DNA of 64,000 bases from Anoplolepis gracilipes (GCF_047496725.1 NC_132986.1:7617531-7681530), one strand, 5' to 3'. Counted from the stretch's first letter, positions 12,175 to 27,864 are shown. Notes: generated by a model from the letters alone, not told the origin. A program made the numbers and translations.

Positions 12175-13938
12175 GATATACTCGATAAAATTGTATCATC
12201 ATATTATTACTATTATTATTATTTTATTATTATTAATATTATTATATTATATTACTATTTTATATATATATATATACATATATATATATAATAATTATAT
12301 TATATTATATATATTATTATTATTAATTATTAAGTTTATACAAGAGAGATATTGCGTATGGTGCATTTTATTAGTTAGTATCATTATAGAGTTTTGATCA
12401 CCTCTGTTTTTTATTACGCTATATCCCGTCGACTGTACGAACTTTTGTCACTCCGTTTTCATATTTGATATTTGTAGGAATCTCCTTTTTTTATACACTA
12501 TTATCGATAATTGACTATTAGTGCTTATGCTTATTATATTCTAATCTCGCAGTCACAAAATCCGCCGTGTGATATAAATAATACGTATATTCGAGTGTCG
12601 CGAACGAAGAGGTAGCGATGTCGAATTAAAAATGGTTTTTATTAATCTCTTTTTTTATATATATATTATATATAAATATTTTATATACATATTGCAAGAT
12701 GTACTTTTTGCAAGGAGGAAGGTCCAGAGGTTTTCTAACCGAGAATGACAGGGACGTTACTTGTTTACTTTAAGTTCCGTATGTATGCGCGAGATCACGG
12801 AATTTGTCGCGAGCCGCTGCGCGAGCAGACAATGGGTTTATTTAAAGAATGTGCAACTTTAAGACTACTTAAGGAGGGGAAACTGCAAACACATCAATAT
12901 TAAAAACATGTTAATGTTATATCTTGTGTTAATTTTTATAAGGAAAGAGATAAGGAGAGAAAAAAATGAGAGAGATGTAGTCGATATATTTTTTTCCTTC
13001 GATCCTGTAAATATTATCAGGCTACAGGACTCGAAAGATCATCTCGAGCTCTCGTCTGCGAGCGAAACTGGTTCGGGTGGTTAGACGACGTTGGAAGATT
13101 GCGCGGTGCCATTTCGATCGACGAAAGCAAAAGAAAGGAAAAGAGAAAAAGGGAGAGAGAGAGAGAGAGAGAGAGCAAAGTGTATGTATTAAGTAGAATC
13201 AGCGATATACTGTGATAACGACCGCTAATGACCAGCAATATCCGCTTAACTTCATACGATCCCGCGACGGAATTACGCGTCAGTCGGCTTTTTCGAGTTG
13301 CGTAACGCGATTATTTTTCGCGAACGCCGCTCTCTTTCGCTTCGTCTCCTTTTCCAATCGCAAAAGATGTAGGAGAATCATTGCAGTGTCGGTCGATCGA
13401 TTTACTATTTTGCAATAAATGACTCTCGTCTGTCCCACTTCGATGCCAGGCATTTACCTCCTTTATTTGTACATACTTTAGTTGCGTTTCGTACGGATGT
13501 GTGCAATGAAAACAATTCGGCCAGTTTTGAGGAAAAGAATAAAATTTCGTCTCATGCAAAATTCGATGAAAATGAAATATAAAATGTTATATAAATTTAC
13601 AAATAATTTAATCAATGGATTTTCCTGGTTTTGTTTTCTCGTTACCAAAAATTAGAATGGATTTCTTTATACGTTTACAGGTAGGAGATTCGAAGGATGT
13701 GTCAAAGCTCGCAACGAATTCCGCGGTGAACGCGCGATCGTGTATTTGTATACGTAAACGATACAACAGCGATCTTGTTTCTTTTTCATTTTTCCTTTTC
13801 TTTTTTCCTCTATTTTCTCTCTCTTTATAGTCAGATGTGTGCTTTCAAAGACGCTGTAGAAAGAGACGACGCGTTTTACATACCACAGGCTGCGTCACCC
13901 TCGCCGTTCACCGAATGCTCAACATAGATTAGGTGTAA

Positions 13939-13942
<4 letters not shown>

Positions 13943-13997
<55 letters not shown>
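13943..13997. repeat. TA dinucleotide microsatellite
   Basis: About 27 uninterrupted TA units. Confidence 0.92.
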
Positions 13998-13999
<2 letters not shown>

Positions 14000-14699
14000 C
14001 ATATATTACCTAACGATATATATATGTGTATAAATTATTGTTTTCTCTTTCCCCTTGTAAGACTCAGGGCACGCGCCCGCCGGCAGGGTGGCGCATCTGA
14101 CGTAATTATTCGTATTCATTTTGTTTTCAAAGACTCTGCAAAAGATGGGTAGATTAGAAGGAACCAATAGAAAATCGTTCTATAAAGTCATGTTTTTCTG
14201 AGCTTCAAGTCAGGATTTAAAATTGAATTTTTTTTTCTATTCTCTTCTATTTCACAAGATATTGATTCAATCTTTAATAAAATTTAAAATGCATGATGTA
14301 CTAAATTCTGTTTTTTTTTTCACATTAAAACTCAATTATATTATTTTGTTTTATTCTATAAAATCTAATTATACTAAAATTAACTAAACCTGTTAAGGCA
14401 ATTTATTTTTTTTTTTTTTTTTCGAGATGTGCATAATATAATTGTGTAGAAAAAAAGAAAAATTATTTTTATTCTCTAAACTAAACTCAGTTTTACGTGA
14501 TATACGTGTATTCAAAAGGATTTCAAAATCGCTTGAGAAGAATATAAAGTGATGCACTGTAAAAAGATAGGAAGGAACAGAAAGAAATCAAATGCCTTGA
14601 AACTAATCCTTACTGTGGAAGAGATTAGGAAGTGATTTTTATGGAGCGAATTTTTCTGATAAAATTTCTTTTCTAATCTACCAATTTTTTGCGGGAAAG

Positions 14700-14736
<37 letters not shown>

Positions 14737-16557
14737 CGAATCTCCGAAAACTTTATGCGAGAACACCGTGATAGAAATCCAACGGGTGTTCGCTTATTAC
14801 GTTACCCCGTCACACAAGATCTCGCTTTCAAAATTTAGCTTTAAAAAAGAAAGAAAAAAATAAAACCCTCGAACGCGAACGCCCACGCAGGTGCAATACG
14901 TTTCACAGATGCGCATAAGTATACTTAGGATCGCGCCTTGATGCGTTGAAAACGTCGCAAGAAAGGCATATTGATCTACGAATATCGTTGAATAACGTCG
15001 TTTTAATGCGCGTGCAATTTATACTAATTTAATTACGAGCCGTGAAACATTACACATTGTGTATTTATGTCCAACGATACTAGAGAAATCTTACTCGCGA
15101 TACGCAAATTATTTTATGTATAAGGCAATTGAGAAGAAAGATACGTCTTGTCGAGATATATATTATAATTTCCTTTCTTCAATCACCCAAATAAAAAATA
15201 TCAATTTTAAAAAAATGTTTAGCCTCTCAATTTCTGTTTGTACTTTTTATTTTTACATGACGTGCAATATATATTTGGAAAAAAAAAAAGAAAAAAAAAC
15301 ATTTGGTCATATTAATAATTTTTGACGACGTTTTCAATGCGGGCGTAGCTCGCGTTTTATTTATATAGATTTATATCTGTATACACGTACATACACAACA
15401 CGTAGAGACGTAACTCGCACGATCGCAATTGTAAAAGGAAACCGAAATCATGCGGTGCCGCCAAGCGCCGGTGATGCACATATACTATTATTTACAAGTA
15501 TATACGCGAGCAGCGAAATACTGCGCCAGGATCGACCTTACCTCGTTTTTCGTCGTTTCGCATGCAAATTTATTCGCGGCGCAACTTCCCTAATTATATT
15601 GCCGACAGTATACCTCTTGATTCATGTTTGACGGTACGATAAATTGTTGAGAATGATGTTACCTTTTCGGCTTTTTAAAGACAACACTCCCCATGAAAAT
15701 ATCAGCCATTACAGAAATTGTGAATAGTGTGCGTAGCGAAATTAAAAATGCTTTCCTCCACGTGCATGAGATATATGTTTTACAACGTCAAATTTCTCCT
15801 TGTTTGAGTCGTATTTTCGCGTTATGCTTGTATCTTTAAGTTATATGTATGTTAAGTTCTCGTGTTTGACGTAGATCTGTGTTATCGAAATACTCGATTG
15901 CGTGTCAAAAGTCTGCAAAAGATTATTATTTAGTAATATCGTGGTGGAAAATTATCGCACCTGTATACGATGAGTAGATTTATTAATTTTAAAAAACACA
16001 TTTTCAATTATTTTTTGTAACAGCCGATTTAACTTATTTGACTGTTTTTGTAATATTCTTTAATATGCAATAATACATGCTACTTTATATTCTTATTGTT
16101 AATCGTGTTATTTTATTTTTGTAACTTTATAACATTACATTTTATGTTGCGAAAATCTCGCTAGACACCGGACACCGGTATCTTCGGTTCGAGGAGTTAA
16201 CTCGGCTGGATTCTGAGCGCAGAGTTTTCGCTGCAACAACGTTACGACGGAACCAGGTTCCTAATAGTAATTTAGGGAGTGGGAAGAGTGTGAAAGAGAA
16301 ATATCAATTCGTCTCATATATTTTGTGACTGACGAGTGTCTCGGCGACGCGGGTCCGATTCTGTTCCGACACAGTCTTCCCAAAAATATATCACCTTGTA
16401 CATCGTGGATATATAACTTAATCCTTTGTCACCCCCCGACTTTGCTCTTCATTTTCCTTGCCCATTTGGTACTCTCTTTTATACAGCATCCGCCCTCCCG
16501 TCCCATTTCCACCACCGTTACATCTCCGTCCACGAGATTCTCTCACGCAGTTTCATT

Positions 16558-16590
<33 letters not shown>

Positions 16591-18593
16591 AAATACTAAT
16601 CAACAAGTGTGGCTGTTCGTCACGAAACGGTCCCGCGTCCGTGCCCCGAACGTGTTCTGTTTTTCATTTTCACCTTTTTTTATACAAATAAAATTTACAA
16701 ATAAAACTAGAGAAGCACATGTCTTCAAACGCAACCCTCATTATTTTCTGTTACATTTTGGTTTTCGCGATGTTTACCGAGCCGTTGTTTTTTTTATTCG
16801 TAACAAATTCTCGAGAGAACTCTCCTTCTCTCTCTCTCTCTCTTGCTCTAGAGTGATTTTTTATTTCAATAAAAGTTTAATATAAAAAAAACAGTCTACA
16901 GGAAATTTTTATGTAATAATATATACTTTTTCCGAGATAAATCAAGGACGCACGTTAAAGGAAGCTGAAGATCAAAGAATTTCAAACGTTAATGCGCGAA
17001 GTAAAAGCGCGCGTTGGCTTAACTCCAAACTTGCATAACTTAAATGCACTTTCGTTTTCGTCGGCATTTCGCCGTCAATTAGAAAGTAGCGCAACGAAAA
17101 ACACAATGTCTCGGTAAACAACACCGCTATATAATTATTGCTTTGTTTCAGCTGGCAGTTATATTATGTCTCTTCGTATCCGCTTCTTGTGCACGTTTAC
17201 TTTAAATTGTTCCGATTTTTCGACAGTAGGTATAAGTTCTTTCATTTTTTGTTTTATTGTGTCTTCTCGTGGATGAATTGACAACAAAACGTATGTTGCA
17301 TTCAAAGATACTTCTCGCGTCAGTTTATTATAAGTAAATATAAATTGAGATATAATTATTATATTGTATAAATTGAGATAAATTATGCACAATTTTAAAA
17401 TACGGGCAGTAAACATTTATGAGAGTAAATTACGTTAAATTTAATTCATTGCATATTTTTTTAAGTTTTATTTTAAACAGACAAAAAATGTGTATGAGAC
17501 AGAGAGAGAGAGAGGGAGAGAGAGAAGAATTAAAGAACATCTTATTTTAACAAGGATCGTTTAACATGTTATAATGCGGCGAAGAACAACTTGAAATTTT
17601 TTTGATAATTTTTATCAAAGCCTCTCGCGTTGGCATCGCAAAATTTTAACGGCGCGATTTCAGGGGCGACTTTATCGGGTCTACGACGCGCGGTGAATAA
17701 ATTTCGAGCGCGGCCGTAAATCTGAGAGAACCGACCGACCGGCCAGCCGTCGGAAACAGTCCGTCTCTCGCGCGGTGCAACCAGTTTTGCACAGACACGT
17801 CAGATCAGCGGCTGCTTGTCAGAGGAACGCGCTTGTTCCGCGGTAACCTTGATTTGGATTATTTGCAATGCACTTTGCAGAGCGCGCTTTAAATGATGTA
17901 CGCGCTCGCGCGCGTTCTCTTATCTCCGCTAAACTCCATCGGATCCTGCAGAATCGTATGTTAAAATCTTGCCCATCTGGACGCAGAAGCCACTTGCTCT
18001 CATTCGCGCGAACCTACCAGTGGTTCTCGCTTTAGTGCCAATAGATGTATAATATAAAAGATTAATTTTAAAATTAAATAGACACCATTCTTTTCCCGAC
18101 ATTGAATTACAAAACAAACAGATGACATCAATACATAAATATATACACTTTTAGATTTGACAAATAAACTGATTACTGTTATCTTTCAAGCATTACAAGA
18201 TACTAATATCCGATGAAAGAGGATTTCCCAGTATACCTAGTTTTGTTAAAGCATAAATATGTAAATATGACAATGTGCCGTCCATTTATTCCCGGAAGCT
18301 CGAAAGGTTTCCGTGTATATCCGAAGGCAAATAAGAGGAAGGGATGCGATATGTAAATCTGACTTGTTCGCCAGTGCGGGAAATAACGTCGTCACTTTTG
18401 TCGGTTACCTTTTGCATTACTCTTCTTGCACGGCAGTGAAAACGGAGCGTTTAAGTAGTTACTCGAAGGGAAGCGAGAGGCGATCATCTGAAGCGTACTT
18501 CAGAACTGGAGAACTGTTAAGCTATAATACGTTCGATCGATGCAAAAGTTTTGAGCGGCCTATAAACACACGAGGGAGAAAGAGAACAGGGAG

Positions 18594-18597
<4 letters not shown>

Positions 18598-18641
<44 letters not shown>

Positions 18642-18655
18642 ATATATATATACAC

Positions 18656-18692
<37 letters not shown>

Positions 18693-18722
18693 GAGAAAGA
18701 GGGAGAGAGAGAGAGAGAGAAA
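18598..18722. repeat. Compound GA-TA-GA microsatellite
   Basis: A GA run (about 18598-18636), then TA runs broken by CA steps (about 18638-18692), then a second GA run (about 18699-18722). Confidence 0.9.
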
Positions 18723-21499
18723 GAGAAAGCTGCGCGCTGTGTTTGAGAAACTCTGTCGTCTCTCTGCGTAGAAGCTGCCCGACTGCACTTGACTTTCCAA
18801 CTTCACGACCACAGTCGCGGTACAAGTGAATCCCGCCCATACGAAGACTGTAAAAAGATCAAATTGAGATAGCCAAGAGAGCTCGAGCTGTCAAAGGAAA
18901 GGCGAAGTGAAAAGCGCCAGAGTCGTGCGCGACTAATGGTTATTCCAAACAATCAAGAGCACAGCGAGAAAGACAAATTTGAAACTAAGGAAAATGTTAC
19001 AACGCTTGAATAATTATGCAAATTTATAATAAACCTTCAATTCTCGCATGATGAGATATTTCGGAGAAAGGCCAATCTTTTTTTTTTTTTTTTTGTTTTT
19101 TTTTTTTTTTCACGATATTTATATAGGCAAAGTCTATAATGATAACTTATTCTCGCGTGTGTATGATTTGCACAAGAAAAGAAATCACTGTCAATTCTGT
19201 CTTTTTATTTGGTCCTACTTTGGTTCATCTTTGATCTTGATGCTTCCTTTTGTAAAACGAGGCGCGGAGACGACGACCTTCTCTGACACCGTACTTGACG
19301 GCAGGAGTCAATTTAGCGATAGGAATTTGATTCACGCTTGCAACTCGGCACCGAGTAGTTAATGTAGTTATTGCCAAAAATGACGAGGAACGGGTTTACG
19401 CGGCGCACCGATCGGCGTACCATCTCTTAACCAGCCGCGTACACGCCGAATCCGGTTAGACCGGTTCGGCGAGACGTTAGATTTTCGCGTGATCGCACTT
19501 TCGGTTTCTGAATATTGTGTCCTTGAATGAAGCCCCGCTTGCGGATCGCGGTGCTCGTGGTAGTCGCGGAGTGTGTGATGCAAGAACGAATGCACCGAAA
19601 ATTACAAAACGCACACGCATACATACACGTACTTATATCTCGGTATATTATTTCGTTTACCACACAATTTGGCCGAATTGTAACAGTGCGAATTACTTGT
19701 TGATACAACTTGAGACATATGCAATTTAATCTCCTTTAAAAAAGTCAATCTTTGATATTGTGATTTGAAAATATAATTAAACACTATAGATAAACACTAA
19801 TTAAAATATCAGGAAAAGTCTTCGAGTTTCACGAATTATATACTGGTTTTGGATTGTTTCATTTTTGTTAAATATATGTAAACTCATTAGTATGCAGCTA
19901 TACATTCGTTATTACGATCATGAAATATTAAGGCTTCTATTATTTAAAAAATAATGAAATTATCAGAACAAAAGAGAGAGAGAGAGAGAGAAAGAGTAAA
20001 GCTATTTGTGTATCTCTTAATATATCTTTTTTCTTGCATCGAATTGCATTCATATTAACATGATATTAGAGAAAACATGTTGTGTATCAAGATTTTAAAT
20101 GTAGGACTTCTGTTTTACAAGAAGCAAAAGAGATAAAATTTCTTTGTAAGACATATATCGACGAAATAAGATATATTCTTTTTCGGGACTCGCGAATACG
20201 AATTAATAATTATTGTACGATGAATTAGTGAGAAGGGAGAACGAGTTGCAGCTCGTTGCGCCGCGAAATGCAAGCGAGCAAGCCGAAGGACAAGGAGCAG
20301 CCGGGTATCGGAACGGTGCGAAGAATGATGGATCATCATGCATGCCCGAAAACCCGTTGGGACTCGGCGGAGATGAAGAATGTTGACCGGGGAAGAGAGA
20401 AAGAAAGAGTGAGAGAGAAGAATCCAGCCAGAGAGCGGCGGAGAAGCGACTCACGACGGTATCAGCGATCATGAAGTATGACTCTGACTCTGTTTTGAAC
20501 GCCGTGGTCCGAATGCTCTCGATAGGACCGAGAAAAAATTATTATGCGACGTAGACTTCCGATTGAGTGTAACGTCGTACGTGAGACGAGATGGATAATA
20601 TATATATGTATAATTGTTTTTTTTTTTTTTTTTTTTTAATTTATAGCATAACGCTCTCTTTTCCTTTTAGTTTTCGAGACTAGCATACAATATCGTTACA
20701 ACTCTCGCTTTTGTAAGGTCTCATACGGATTTCAGATATTGAGATGGAACAACCCAGGGTATAGCTAGTCGAGACAGCTATATTTAAAAATATGTAAATC
20801 ACTCTTACAAATTATTATATACGATTGTTTCTTCTAATGATTAGAAATCTTTTTCGAGGATAAATATATCCAGAACAGTTGGAAAAAAAAATATTTCTCG
20901 GTTGTTATAGAATCTCTGCGGTTAATCGAATTAATTTGATTACTCTTAAAGCCGAAAAATTTTTCTTAGAAAAATTAGATTGCGAATTTTAATTTTAATT
21001 CCGGCGAATTTAGTGTCCCGGTGAGTTCAGTTTATCGCAAGTTTACGAAAAAGGAATATAGTCCTTACGTCAATTATCACACTTTTGTGATATCGAATCT
21101 ATATGAAGAGCATCTTTACGCTTTGGCGATAACGAAATCTGACCTCGCTGTGATTGCGGTTTCGATTCAAACCGGCGATAACCGCACGGATCATGAGGAC
21201 GCTCGTAAAAGACATTCCGCGTGACGGCAATATGAAATTCGCGTAGTTAAACCGAGACTCGGTCGTCATCGTCGCCGTCGCGCGAAAACACAGACGGGAA
21301 CCGGGAGCGGGAACGAAGAGAGAATGAAGCGAGAGAAGAAGAGAGAGAGAGAGAGAGAGAGGGAAAATTACGCGTTCGCTATATGGACCACGCGAGGCGA
21401 AAGTGAGACGGGGGGCAAGAGAGGGAGGGCAAGAGAATCGCTATGGACGACGAGAGGAGGCATACCGGAATGAAAGGGGACGCCAAGGGGGTATCGTGA

Positions 21500-21666
<167 letters not shown>

Positions 21667-22539
21667 GAGATCCTCTCTCAGGTCCCCCTCGGCCGCTCAT
21701 AACTACTCGGGGCCGGGAACGGTGGGAGAAACGCCCTTGACTCGGACTTGGTGGTTGGCGGGGGAGTGGGACCACGGCGCGGCCTTGAGTCGGCCCGTCT
21801 CGTTCCCCACGACCAGCGTTTCTCAATCTCGCGGTCTGGGGTCCATCCCGCCGAACCCGCCGCGCCGTAAGCGATGAAGATGCAGGAGCGGCTGTAGAAG
21901 CTGATTTTTAGGGCTCGGGACGGGGAGCCATGCACCAGATTATCTCCGACTCGCGTTTTGGAATAGTCTACGCAACTCCTTCCTTAAATGAAGAAATAAA
22001 GAAAAGTGCGTCAAGGGAGAAGGAAAAAAATGCCGCACCATTTAACGACGTCTTCTAATTTTCTTAGATCTAGAGCAACTCCCTGATCGACAATATGTTG
22101 AGATGAGAAGCTTGTGCGTCAGAATCAAACCGTGATTAAATACCCTATATCCTTACGTCATTGTTTTCGCGACATTCCTGTTATTTCTCGAGGCCGTCGC
22201 GTCGTGCTTCTTTTCGATGGACCTGCGTCACGGATCTGCAAGATATATATACAGGTGAACGTTACGTAGGTCAAGTTTGCGAACGTACTCTAGATGTACT
22301 CGCAACCGAAAAGCGTTAGTCTTCGTGCATCGAAAGAGCGAGATATGACTCACTAAGGTATAAAATTCACCTCCAGAAGCATAATACATTTATACATCCT
22401 CTTTGTTAAATTTTTAAATTTCAGATTAACTTAAATGAACAATATTGTATGAATAATTTATGCCATTATAAAATAGTATAATGAAGAGGAGGTACAACAC
22501 ACTTTTTATTTTCTCCTAAGTTGGAGGCGACATATGCGG

Positions 22540-23675
22540 GATCTCAACGTATGCAACGAGCGCGCGTCCAGCGAGAGCGAGAGGCGAACGGCATTAGCTG
22601 GCCGAAAACCTAATCACCGACGGATCGTCAGTCACGCGGGCATCTCTCGAAACGAGTCGACGGGCAAAAGCGGGGTTCAAGGTTCATGAACTTGGCACGA
22701 CGACCGTCGCGACGGCTCTTATGAGCGTGGCGCAGCCACAACGAGAAGGTGCTCCCTCCCCCTCCTCCTTTTCCCCCCTTCTCCCCCGTGGCTCTCTCTT
22801 TCTTCGGGACCCTCGCCTCTTTCGCGGCTCTCGGCCACGTGAACGAAATTCCTCGTCGGCAAGAACGAGCGAAGGATCTTTGAAAAAAACATTCCGATGC
22901 GAGATTGCATCTACGGTGCATCTCGTCATGTTTATCGCCGCGCGAATCTCCGTTAAAGGGTGGCACAGCGAAAAGATTCGACTCGATATTTCGATATGTC
23001 GAGTTGTGATTCTTTAACCGAGAAATATTATTTTAAGCCAGATATCTTCGGAGAGTGACGCTAAAGATCGCGGAGGATTCGTAGAATCGAAGAAATCTTA
23101 ATACAGCTCGTGTTCAAAATTAGCCGGCTCTTCCCTCGACATCGAGAATCCACGCCCGGCTACGACGAACATGCAACAGCGTGGAGCTTGCATGGTCCCT
23201 CGCGAATTCACGCACTGTGCTCCGGAAGGCGCGATCGAGGAAGTTGAGAACAAAACGCGTTTCGTCTGCCAGAAGCGTCTGCGAGCGTCGTGGGATAGAG
23301 AGGAGGGTGAAGGGAACGGGGAGATATCGTGGAAGAGAAAGAGAGGGCGGCGCGAAGGACCGGCGAGAGAGACGCGAGATGCTGACGAAAGGGAGAAAGA
23401 AGCGGGCAAGAGAGGACAATCGGGCGAATTTCTTGAAAGAGAGAGAGAGAGAGAGAGGGGCATTGTTTTAAGCGGTTTAGATTTGACTGGAGGGGAGGAC
23501 ATGAATAAATTATTTAAAAAAAAACGGTTATCTATTTATAAAAATTCATAAATATTGAAGAAAATGCATTTCTCATAAACATGTTTAATTATACGCTTAA
23601 TTTTTGGTATTTATGCATTATTCATAATTATGTGTATTTTATATTCACTGATTCGCATCAATTTTTCGCTCGAGA

Positions 23676-23711
<36 letters not shown>

Positions 23712-24380
23712 CAGTGGAGCTTTCGGGGCCCCATGCATGTTAAATCCATTACTGATCGGGACGCCGAAGAGTCCCGGACGTCTGCGTCTCGTGCTGATCG
23801 TATAAACCTCACCGGTGTGCGTGCCCTTTATACTTTATTTTGCCTGCGCGAAATGCCCGGCTGACAGTTACTCCGAACGAAATAAAAGGTGCCTCTCCTC
23901 TCCTGCTTCCTCTATCTGGCCTTTCTCTCTTTCTATCTCACGGTCTCTCGGAAGAGAATCGCGGCTCCGAGGAAGTTGCTGCCACTTGGCCTACTACTCC
24001 ACTCCGCTCTCTTCGCTCCGGTCGCTTCGCGGACGCCTCTGCCGGGGCTTTTCTTTTTACGCGAACCCACTTCCTGCTCTCCGCGAGAGAACTTTGTTTT
24101 TCTTTCTTGTCCCTACCCCTCGTCCCTGTCCACCTTTTTCCGCGCATCGCGGACGTGTATTCGCGATTCTTTTTCGTTAGCTTCTTTCTCTCTTTTCCCC
24201 TTTTTTGTCGTTCTGCTCCGGGACCCAGTCACCGGGAGATTATGCAACGTATAACGGAGAAATCTAAACAAGCACGACGAAATTTGCCAGGATCGGTGGG
24301 ACAGCTGGATCCGCGCGTCGCGTCAGTCCACTTCCTTTCATGTCTCTCTCGTGTATGCCGCTTCTGCATCAACGGATGAA
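22540..24380. promoter_or_regulatory. CpG-rich block, possible promoter or noncoding first exon region
   Basis: Base composition changes from AT-rich to rich in CG dinucleotides (many CGCG, TCGCG and GCGAG words) across this stretch, interrupted by a poly-T run at about 23678-23709. No open frame has protein-like composition. In Hymenoptera unmethylated regions keep CpG; regulatory use here is inference. Confidence 0.25.
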
Positions 24381-24675
24381 GAACACAAGTCCGCGTTAAT
24401 CTTAACTCGCTAATATTAAATTGGTGCCACAGTTTATCTTCATTTTTTTTTACTAATGTTCTGTTTTACATAAAGTTATTACTTGAGCTTTTTTCAAGAA
24501 GATATTAAAAAATCATCTTCTAGATGTGAGTGTAAAAATGTATTTGTGTAATTAATGTGTGATAATGTTTATACTTTTATAAATGAAAATATTATTAGAA
24601 TTAATTGTAAAGAAAAAAATTCAAATTCAAATTTCTTTGCTTTTTTTTTAAGAGTAATAAAGTTTGTAATATAGA

Positions 24676-24709
24676 CTATAAGAGAATCTGTAATACAGAT
24701 TTTTATAAG
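24676..24709. other. Short hairpin, copy 1 of a related pair
   Basis: Imperfect inverted repeat: AATCTG and CAGATT form the closing stem around the loop TAATA, extended outward by an imperfect stem. A related hairpin lies at 24955-24984. Confidence 0.4.
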
Positions 24710-24954
24710 GAAGCAAAGAAAAATTCATGTTTTCATTTTATAAAAATAATATTAGCGAGCCAGAGAATTCATCGCAAACTTGCGTTCTGTACCATTGAAT
24801 ATATCCACACGAGCTAAAGATTTTAAAAAGTTCTAAAAATTTTAAGATATTACGAGAGAAAACAAGATAAAAACTTTAGTGTTTTCCCTTCCTCTCTCTC
24901 TACAAATTTAAAAATTCTAAAGGAAAAAAATAAAGACTTGAGTTTTTGTTTTTC

Positions 24955-24984
24955 CTTAAGAGTCTGCATTACAGACTTTTTAAG
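24955..24984. other. Short hairpin, copy 2 of a related pair
   Basis: CTTAAGAGTCTG pairs with CAGACTTTTTAAG around a 5-base spacer. The layout matches the hairpin at 24676-24709. Confidence 0.45.
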
Positions 24985-27781
24985 ATTCGAAAGATTGAGT
25001 GTAACAACGGAATATAAACCAGGCTGTTAAGATATCTTGGGAAAATAAAATTTGAATTAATTTTTCTCAATTCTTTAAAGAGAACTGATTAAACTAAATT
25101 TAAAATATTTAAAAATTAAGAGTCGAAATAAGGCTCTCAAGATTGTCGCCGACAGCTTTGCGGCTGTTTGACGTGCGTGTGTGTGTATGTGTGTGTGTGT
25201 GTGTATGCGCGTTAGTAGTTACTACCGTCTGGCTGTTATTACGAGTCGCCGGGCCGGACCGGCGAAGGACTGCTATGCAAAGGACTCTCGCCGGCGGCGG
25301 CGTTTGCATACTAGTAGATTAGTTCGCCAGGTTTCGCTGTAGTTTCGTCGCGCGTCTCACCCAATTCCGGGATGGGGATGAATAAACCAACAGCAACAGG
25401 TTAATCGCTCGCCCGGGCTCTCGCAAAACGCGCGCCGCAAACGTTAATCGTTTTATTACTCCCCGTTACGCGCGTTCGCCGTTCATCTCCAAGTTCGCGG
25501 GACGCGCGAACGCGAAAATTGACACCGCGACGCACATTGCGTCCGTTGTGTAGGGGCGAGGCGCGTTTATTATTTTATTAATCGGGCGCGATCTATCGTT
25601 CTCTCTTCCTTTGTCGAGCTTCGCCATCGCTACTGCTAATCAAAGCGTTAAACAATTAGTACGTACATACGTACAAAACATATATGTATATACACCCTAC
25701 AGTCTACTATACATTGCATTATTTTTCGCATTGTAACGTTGTCTCGAAAAATTTAACGCGATATTTTTATCGATTCTTTGTGTAATTTGACACGACATGT
25801 ATACAACATATGCGATCGACGTGTCTGACAACTTGTTGCCCCTTAGATTTAACTATCGTCCTCCGCTCGTAAAAAAATGCTTTAATGACAGAGTTTGATG
25901 AATCGATCTGTGAGGGTTTCGTATCCTAGCTTCTTATAAAGTTGCTAATCTCTAATCAAAAATCATAAATAATGACAGAGTATAAAGCAATCGCTCAAAA
26001 ACTTGAGAGATAAAATTTAGATTTTAATTTTCTCGAGAGTTTCAAAAGAGAGAACTGGTTTATAGAGGTCATAATTGCACTCGACCATTCTAGTTCATTA
26101 ACTGCATTATTTTAAATTATATATAATAGAGATATTTTTCTTAGATTTTTTTTCTTTATCAGAAATATGATAAATCCAGAATTTTCATTTTATGAGAGAT
26201 CGCTATTGGATGACGATACAAACGGACCACCGCTGCGCTTTGTTTTTGCGAGGCATGTCGCGTCGCGCATTTGTGCATCGAAGCCTGTCTGACTCTGTTT
26301 ACTTGTTTAAAAACGTATCTCGTTTTATTTTTTTTTTAATCGTAGCTACCTGCTACGCCAATGAAACGCTCACCGACCTTCGAATCGGAGTCTGACCGTT
26401 TTTTGTGTAGCATGCCGGTAGCCCGGAGGACGAGCCCCTCCTCTCTCTTTCTCAAGGAGTGGAAATAAACTTGGAGAGGAGGTGCACACACAGAGAGGAG
26501 AGGACTCCTAAGAAAGGATAGAAGGGAACAGCGGTGCGAGTAGTCAGGAAGAAATGTGTGGTAGGAGAGTAACGACATACTACAGAGTGATTCATAAGTT
26601 TCTTCGAGCAGACGATGGTCTCCGATAGCTGAATCGTTAATAGTTAGCGCGAAACAAGCGATTTTATGAATGTTGTCTTTGTTAGGAATATTATAAACAT
26701 TCTAATGTTTTTTTTTTAAAACTCCCGTCCTCTCATCGCGTTAGAACAAAGGTATACGGATATCGATACTACGAGACTGCATCTATCATAATTGGTACAT
26801 ATATTACGCATTTAAAATATATATATGTATTTCTTTATATGATAATCTTGGATTTATTATTGATGTTTCGAAAGATTCCAATTATGACATTAGCGCCTTT
26901 GATAATGCAAAATCGATAAATGGTTATACGAACAAAAATACAATTATCGAGCGTTAACGACGATATGCATTCTACGTGTAAAAGAAATAGATTATCTGAC
27001 AATGAGCCAAAAATCAAAGCTTGCCTTATACCGAGAAGCGTCCCTTTTTTCTTCTTCATATAAGGCAGGCCCGATTTTTTAAGATACTTTTAATAATTAT
27101 CCCAATTGTTCAGGTTACTTTTCTTACGACACGATATAATTGTCGGTTTATAAATCTTTTTCTTCTCTTACAGACTTAAAAGCTCTCAACTATTGATTCC
27201 CATCTCAACTCATAATATACGCGATTAACGAACGCTCGTTTGGTATACGCAAAGTTAGATACAATTGTATATATAATTTTGTAAAGCGATTATGCAGAGA
27301 GTATATAGTGAACAAGAAACAAAAAAAAAATGTGATCGATCGATTAATACGTAGCGGTGTGCCATGATCTTTTACGAACATTAGTCGCGGCATGTAAAAA
27401 ATTCGCACGGGCGATAATTGACAAGTAAAAAGTGAAATCTCACCACGTCCAATCCGCATAGGTGAAAACGTGAGCTGACGCGTCGCGGCAATCAAATATC
27501 TATATAGATATATATATATATATATATATATATACGTACATTCAGGAACTTTTAAACCATGTCAAGCGAAAATCAAATACGAAGGATCATGGTGACTTTC
27601 TTTACGTTGAAGAAATATCGCTACAAATTTATGACACATGACACACACATACAAAATACACATATATACATATTAATATAATAGATCATCGCACAGATGC
27701 TCCGAGAACACTGCAGGCATCTTCCACGCTCTACCGAAGAATACGTAATTCAGTGTGACTTATAGAGAGAGAATATGAATA

Positions 27782-27864
<83 letters not shown>
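27782..27864. repeat. AAT trinucleotide microsatellite
   Basis: About 27 AAT-type units. A second shorter run follows at about 27887-27906. Confidence 0.92.

Noticed and set aside
26581..26640. GTGATTCATAAG word resembling a transposon end
   Set aside because: No matching inverted end or target duplication was found nearby.
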